A stretch of DNA of 36,327 bases from an uncultured Gammaproteobacteria bacterium. GTDB lineage: Bacteria > Pseudomonadota > Gammaproteobacteria > Pseudomonadales > Azotimanducaceae. This document shows positions 33,349 through 36,327 of the stretch, in pieces. Each line of letters opens with the position of its first letter. Position 1 is the stretch's first letter. The stretch is from positions 1 through 36,327 of the forward strand of contig CAJWNY010000026.1 of NCBI GenBank assembly GCA_913043815.1, read 5' to 3'. The position numbers and the translations under genes are program-made. The notes beneath the pieces are model-generated. The model was not told where the DNA came from. It saw nothing but the letters and a program-made list of their open reading frames with translations, and made no database searches.

Positions 33349-34437
33349 ATGTCAGTGTTAGAAACCGATAAAATGCTAGATGCCACCACGGCCTTAGTGC
33401 CGCCATTACTCACAGCGTTAGACGCGCTGTCCTACGCGGGTCGGCATATGCACCCACCCAATATTCAAGTCGTTTTGGGTGCAATTGAGTCCTACGAGCA
33501 ACCGCTGCAAGCCGGTTTGGATGTCTTTTCTGCAGTCGCTTGGCCGGATGACTTACAGGAATTTGTCGAGCATGCCAGGAGTAGCGCAATCCTTGCGTTG
33601 AAAGCATATGCAGGATTTACTGCAGCAGCAGCAGATTCAGACCCTGCCATGTTGGCGTATCGGGCCATAGGGCTCGCAACCAAGGCTGTTGAAGCCGCCT
33701 ATCCTCTAACTTATATGCTACCTCCTGTGAGTCGCTACTTTTTAGAACCCAGTCATCGGGACGATAAAGTGTTGCTCACAGCGCTGAGCAACAATAACCC
33801 AAGTCAACTTAATGTAGGGGTTATGCATGCAGATAACGCAAGCCAGCAGCGTGGCGGGTTTTCTGTCTATGTGCCTGAATATTATGCTGGGGAGAAAGTA
33901 TCTTTAGTTATGGCCCTGCATGGGGGTGGTGGTCACGGACGTCAATTTTTGTGGTCTTGGCTACGCGCCGCGAGGTCACATAATTGCATTGTGATTAGCC
34001 CCACCTCCCAAGATAGAACATGGTCGTTAATGGACCCACAGAAAGACAGTGATCGGCTTACTCAATTGGTCAATTATGCCCGCCAAAACTGGCAAATTGA
34101 TGACGAGAAAATTCTTTTAGCGGGCATGTCTGATGGCGGTACGTTCTGCTATGTCAGTGGTTTAACGGGCGATTCTCCTTTCACCCATTTGGCCCCATGC
34201 TCTGCCTCCTTTCACCCGATGCTGCTAGAAGTGGTGGATGAGCAGAGGATAAAAGATTTGCCCGTTTATCTGACGCATGGTGCCTTGGACTGGATGTTTC
34301 CCGTTGATGTGGCCCGAACCGCGCAAAATACTCTAACAATTGCTGGCGCCAAGGTGATCTATAAAGAAATTGCCGATCTTTCGCATACTTATCCGGTAGA
34401 GGAAAGCGCAAGAATACTTGAGTGGTTAAACGCGTGA
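33349..34437 (+). CDS. Alpha/beta hydrolase (phospholipase/carboxylesterase type) with helical N-terminal domain
   Basis: This 362-residue protein has two parts. Residues 1-150 form an Ala-rich, probably helical region without a known domain. Residues 155-362 form an alpha/beta hydrolase with the nucleophile Ser261 (GMSDGG), Asp314 (HGALDWMFP) and His346 (LSHTYP), and an oxyanion-side HGGGGHGRQF (191-200). The closest kind is the dienelactone hydrolase/phospholipase-carboxylesterase group. It has no signal peptide. AGGAGGG lies just before the ATG; GTG 33355 is a possible alternative with better spacing. Its end overlaps the acetyltransferase gene. The N-terminal domain may control or target the enzyme; this is inferred. 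Confidence 0.85.
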   Translation: MSVLETDKMLDATTALVPPLLTALDALSYAGRHMHPPNIQVVLGAIESYEQPLQAGLDVFSAVAWPDDLQEFVEHARSSAILALKAYAGFTAAAADSDPAMLAYRAIGLATKAVEAAYPLTYMLPPVSRYFLEPSHRDDKVLLTALSNNNPSQLNVGVMHADNASQQRGGFSVYVPEYYAGEKVSLVMALHGGGGHGRQFLWSWLRAARSHNCIVISPTSQDRTWSLMDPQKDSDRLTQLVNYARQNWQIDDEKILLAGMSDGGTFCYVSGLTGDSPFTHLAPCSASFHPMLLEVVDEQRIKDLPVYLTHGALDWMFPVDVARTAQNTLTIAGAKVIYKEIADLSHTYPVEESARILEWLNA

Positions 34438-35027
34438 ATCCAGACAACGGGACAGGTCTAAATAAAAATAACGACATTGTTATTGTTGGATACCACGCTA
34501 AATATGCTGGTGACTTTGCTGCGCTAAATTACCAGTGGATAAAAGAATTTTTTGTCATTGAGCCTGAAGATCGAGCTGCTCTAGATCACCCCGAAGCTTA
34601 TGCCATTGAAAATGGTGGCGAAATATTCTTTGTGCTTGATTGTTCTAATGGGCGTGAGGAGGTTGTTGGCACTGCAGCGATGGTGCCGAAAAAGGTACCT
34701 GAAAAGGTTCGTAATGATGTCCCTAAAATGGTGCGGGAAAAAGGAATAAAAACCCCGGAGCAATCGGATGGGACAATAGAGGTGTACGAACTGGCTAAGA
34801 TGGCCGTGTTACCTATCCGCCAAGGCGAGGGCTTAGGCCAGCTTTTGCTTCAGCACTGTATTGATTTTGCTCAGTTGCGTAAGGGTAAACAGATTATTTT
34901 AACCACCAACGATGTACTTAAACCTGCGCTGGCGGTGTATCACAAACTCGGCTTTAGAGATTTGCTGGTGAATCCAGATGATCGTTACGACCGGGGTAAC
35001 TTGGCAATGGTGTTGGATATAGATTAG
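34422..35027 (+). CDS. GNAT-family N-acetyltransferase
   Basis: This protein of about 200 residues has a GNAT core: ELAKMAVLPIRQGEGLGQLLLQHCIDFA (beta-4 and the acetyl-CoA pyrophosphate loop Q-x-E-G-L-G) and AVYHKLGFRDL (the C-terminal motif). Just before the core is a Lys-rich segment (about 87-111). Two GTG starts are possible, 34422 and 34434. The latter gives a 4-base GTGA overlap with the hydrolase stop and is equally plausible. It is co-transcribed with the hydrolase gene. The substrate (amine, amino acid or protein) is not readable. It is followed by a gap with no clear terminator. Confidence 0.85.
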   Translation: MVKRVNPDNGTGLNKNNDIVIVGYHAKYAGDFAALNYQWIKEFFVIEPEDRAALDHPEAYAIENGGEIFFVLDCSNGREEVVGTAAMVPKKVPEKVRNDVPKMVREKGIKTPEQSDGTIEVYELAKMAVLPIRQGEGLGQLLLQHCIDFAQLRKGKQIILTTNDVLKPALAVYHKLGFRDLLVNPDDRYDRGNLAMVLDID

Positions 35028-35262
35028 CCTTTTTAAGCGGCTAAATTAAAGTGTTAGTATTTGGATGCCATGGCAAAAAATTTCGCTCGATCAGAATGTG
35101 CTTTACCAAAATTGAAGCTGTGAAATTACGCGCTAGAGTCATCGCTTCTTGGATGGTTGTGGATCGCGACTTTAGTGACGTTAGAAACAGCTAAAGCGCC
35201 CCTAGCAACCACTTCTTCGTTTAACTCTGTCTGTCTAACTCGGCCTTTCTAATTCTAGCTGC

Positions 35263-35898
35263 CTAGGTTGCGGCGGCAGTGCTTTCGTTAAGCTTCTTCG
35301 CTAATATAAAAGCAGGCCGCTGACACTGACTGTTTGTGTACGCTGTTAACGTTGCGTTGAGCTCGAAGCCATAGTCCTTGGCCCACTGTAGAATTCCAGC
35401 AAGCATTAAATCTGCCCCCGTAAAATTACTCCCAACCAAGTATTCGTTCTGCCGCAAGTGTTCGGATGCGACGACCACTTGTTTGTTAAACCCTGCTATT
35501 GCAGCCTTTATAGCTGTTGGTGCCTTGCCGTATAAGTGCTGCAAATCCCTATGTTTTCGGATCACATACAACGTATGTGCGTCTAACTCCATTTGAATAA
35601 AAGACAGCCACTGGTTATAGCGCGCACGGTCATGACAGCCATAAGTTGGTACAAGAGTGCCTGGTTCAGCGTAGGTGTCAGCAAGGTAGGTGATAATAGC
35701 TGCAGCCTCCGAGAGGACCAGGTCGCCATCAACCAGTACCGGAATTTTCCCTTTCGGATTGATCTCGAGAAAGGCTTCAGTATGCGTTTCACCTGTGCGC
35801 GGGCCTATGAGTTCCGCCTTGTAGTTTAAACCCAATTCATGGCACATCCAATGTGCATGCAACGTCCGTGAGGTTGTGCCCCCAAAAATGGTCAACAT
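35263..35898 (-). CDS. Glutathione S-transferase family protein
   Basis: This 211-residue GST has an N-terminal thioredoxin-like part, TIFGGTTSRTLHAHWMCHELGL, a glutathione-binding stretch NPKGKIPVLVDGDLVLSEAAAIITYLADTY (cis-Pro and the E-A pair), and a helical C-terminal domain with YLVGSNFTGADLMLAGIL. It is a cytoplasmic single gene, divergent from the sodium:solute symporter gene at the right edge. It is the third GST in the window and is clearly different from the other two. The substrate is unknown. Confidence 0.9.
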   Translation of the reverse strand: MLTIFGGTTSRTLHAHWMCHELGLNYKAELIGPRTGETHTEAFLEINPKGKIPVLVDGDLVLSEAAAIITYLADTYAEPGTLVPTYGCHDRARYNQWLSFIQMELDAHTLYVIRKHRDLQHLYGKAPTAIKAAIAGFNKQVVVASEHLRQNEYLVGSNFTGADLMLAGILQWAKDYGFELNATLTAYTNSQCQRPAFILAKKLNESTAAAT

Positions 35899-36036
35899 AT
35901 TCGCCCTTATGCCTATTTTTCTGTGCCCGATGTGCTTTGTGATTAGTACGCAATTTTGTCTGCCAGCGCAAGACTTCTTCTGTTCGCCAGTTTGTTAGAC
36001 TGCGGACTCGCAAGGGATTTTGGTTTAGGGGAAGGT

Positions 36037-36327
36037 ATGAGTCTTGTAGTTTGGTCATGGATATTTCTTGCGCTGTATATTGGCATGATGTTGGTATTCG
36101 GCGTTATTGGTCAACGTAAAGTAACCAGTGGGGATGATTTTGCTACTGCGCGGAGTAGTTACGGGCCTATCTTTTTAGCCTTCGCTTTTGCAGCTACTAC
36201 GGCCAGCGGGGCTACTTTTGTTGGCTTTCCCGGCATTGGCTACGATGCTGGAATGTCAGTGATGTGGTCGGTTTTTCTCTATCCTATGGGTGTTTATACC
36301 GGCGTGTTGTTATGCCTGCATTTGGTC
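36037..36327 (+). CDS. Sodium:solute symporter family protein, N-terminal fragment (cut by window edge)
   Basis: Ninety-seven codons from ATG 36037 run off the right end. The product begins MSLVVWSWIFLALYIGMMLVFG and continues with VTSGDDFATARSSYGPIFLAF and TTASGATFVGFPGIGYDAGMS, the first two helices and intervening loop of SSS-family transporters. The AGGGGAAGG stretch before the ATG is a strong ribosome binding site. The 138 bases between it and the divergent GST gene hold both promoters. The substrate cannot be told from this fragment. The second symporter, at 24628-26097, is distinct. Confidence 0.85.
   Translation, partial: MSLVVWSWIFLALYIGMMLVFGVIGQRKVTSGDDFATARSSYGPIFLAFAFAATTASGATFVGFPGIGYDAGMSVMWSVFLYPMGVYTGVLLCLHLV

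Noticed and set aside
1..36327. tRNA or rRNA genes, CRISPR arrays, insertion sequences, prophage
   Set aside because: I looked for conserved tRNA arms, spaced direct repeats, transposase frames with terminal repeats and phage proteins; none was seen. A tRNA or Infernal scan was not possible here.

Overview
The window looks like a chromosomal piece of a marine, aerobic, heterotrophic gammaproteobacterium of the wider Cellvibrionales/Pseudomonadales kind. This rests on protein type only: a VF530-family gene next to a cold-shock gene, CYP153, an acyclic-terpene-type (Atu) carboxylase operon, DUF5916, several GSTs, and moderate base composition. No rRNA or tRNA gene, CRISPR array, insertion sequence or phage gene is visible. 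Both ends cut through genes: a VF530-family gene on the left and a sodium:solute symporter on the right.

Left part (1-14.2 kb): after the VF530 fragment and a cold-shock gene with its own promoter comes a minus-strand operon (7536 down to 1269). It encodes a biotin-dependent acyl-CoA carboxylase (carboxyltransferase, then biotin carboxylase/BCCP), a crotonase and AtuA, and ends in a strong bidirectional terminator. It is divergent from a TetR regulator followed by an acyl-CoA dehydrogenase alpha/beta-type pair, a GST and an F420-type LLM oxidoreductase. A perfect 26-bp inverted repeat (7617-7642) lies between the two arms and covers the likely tetR ribosome binding site. A CYP153-like P450 and an outer-membrane DUF5916 protein follow. 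Together this reads as an island for oxidising branched or isoprenoid-like carbon chains: hydroxylation, CoA-ester dehydrogenation, carboxylation of a beta-methyl branch, then hydration. The actual substrate is inferred.

Middle (16.5-20.2 kb): a divergent four-gene module holds Lin0512-family and ADP-ribosylglycohydrolase genes (minus) and homocysteine S-methyltransferase and nucleoside hydrolase genes (plus). A terminator-like hairpin sits in the leader of the plus arm. This is the best candidate for an undescribed pathway, perhaps salvage of a ribosylated or S-methylated compound.

Next (20.2-26.1 kb): a type-B carboxylesterase lipoprotein is divergent from a GST/MDR reductase/NTF2-like/symporter gene run. 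After that come DUF3300 and rhomboid protease genes (minus), a frameshifted acyltransferase pseudogene, a YccA-like membrane protein and a 60-residue membrane protein.

Right part (30.1-36.3 kb): a NorQ/NorD (CbbQ/CbbO)-like MoxR ATPase plus VWA protein pair with no visible client enzyme, an alpha/beta hydrolase overlapping a GNAT acetyltransferase gene, another GST, and the start of a symporter gene.
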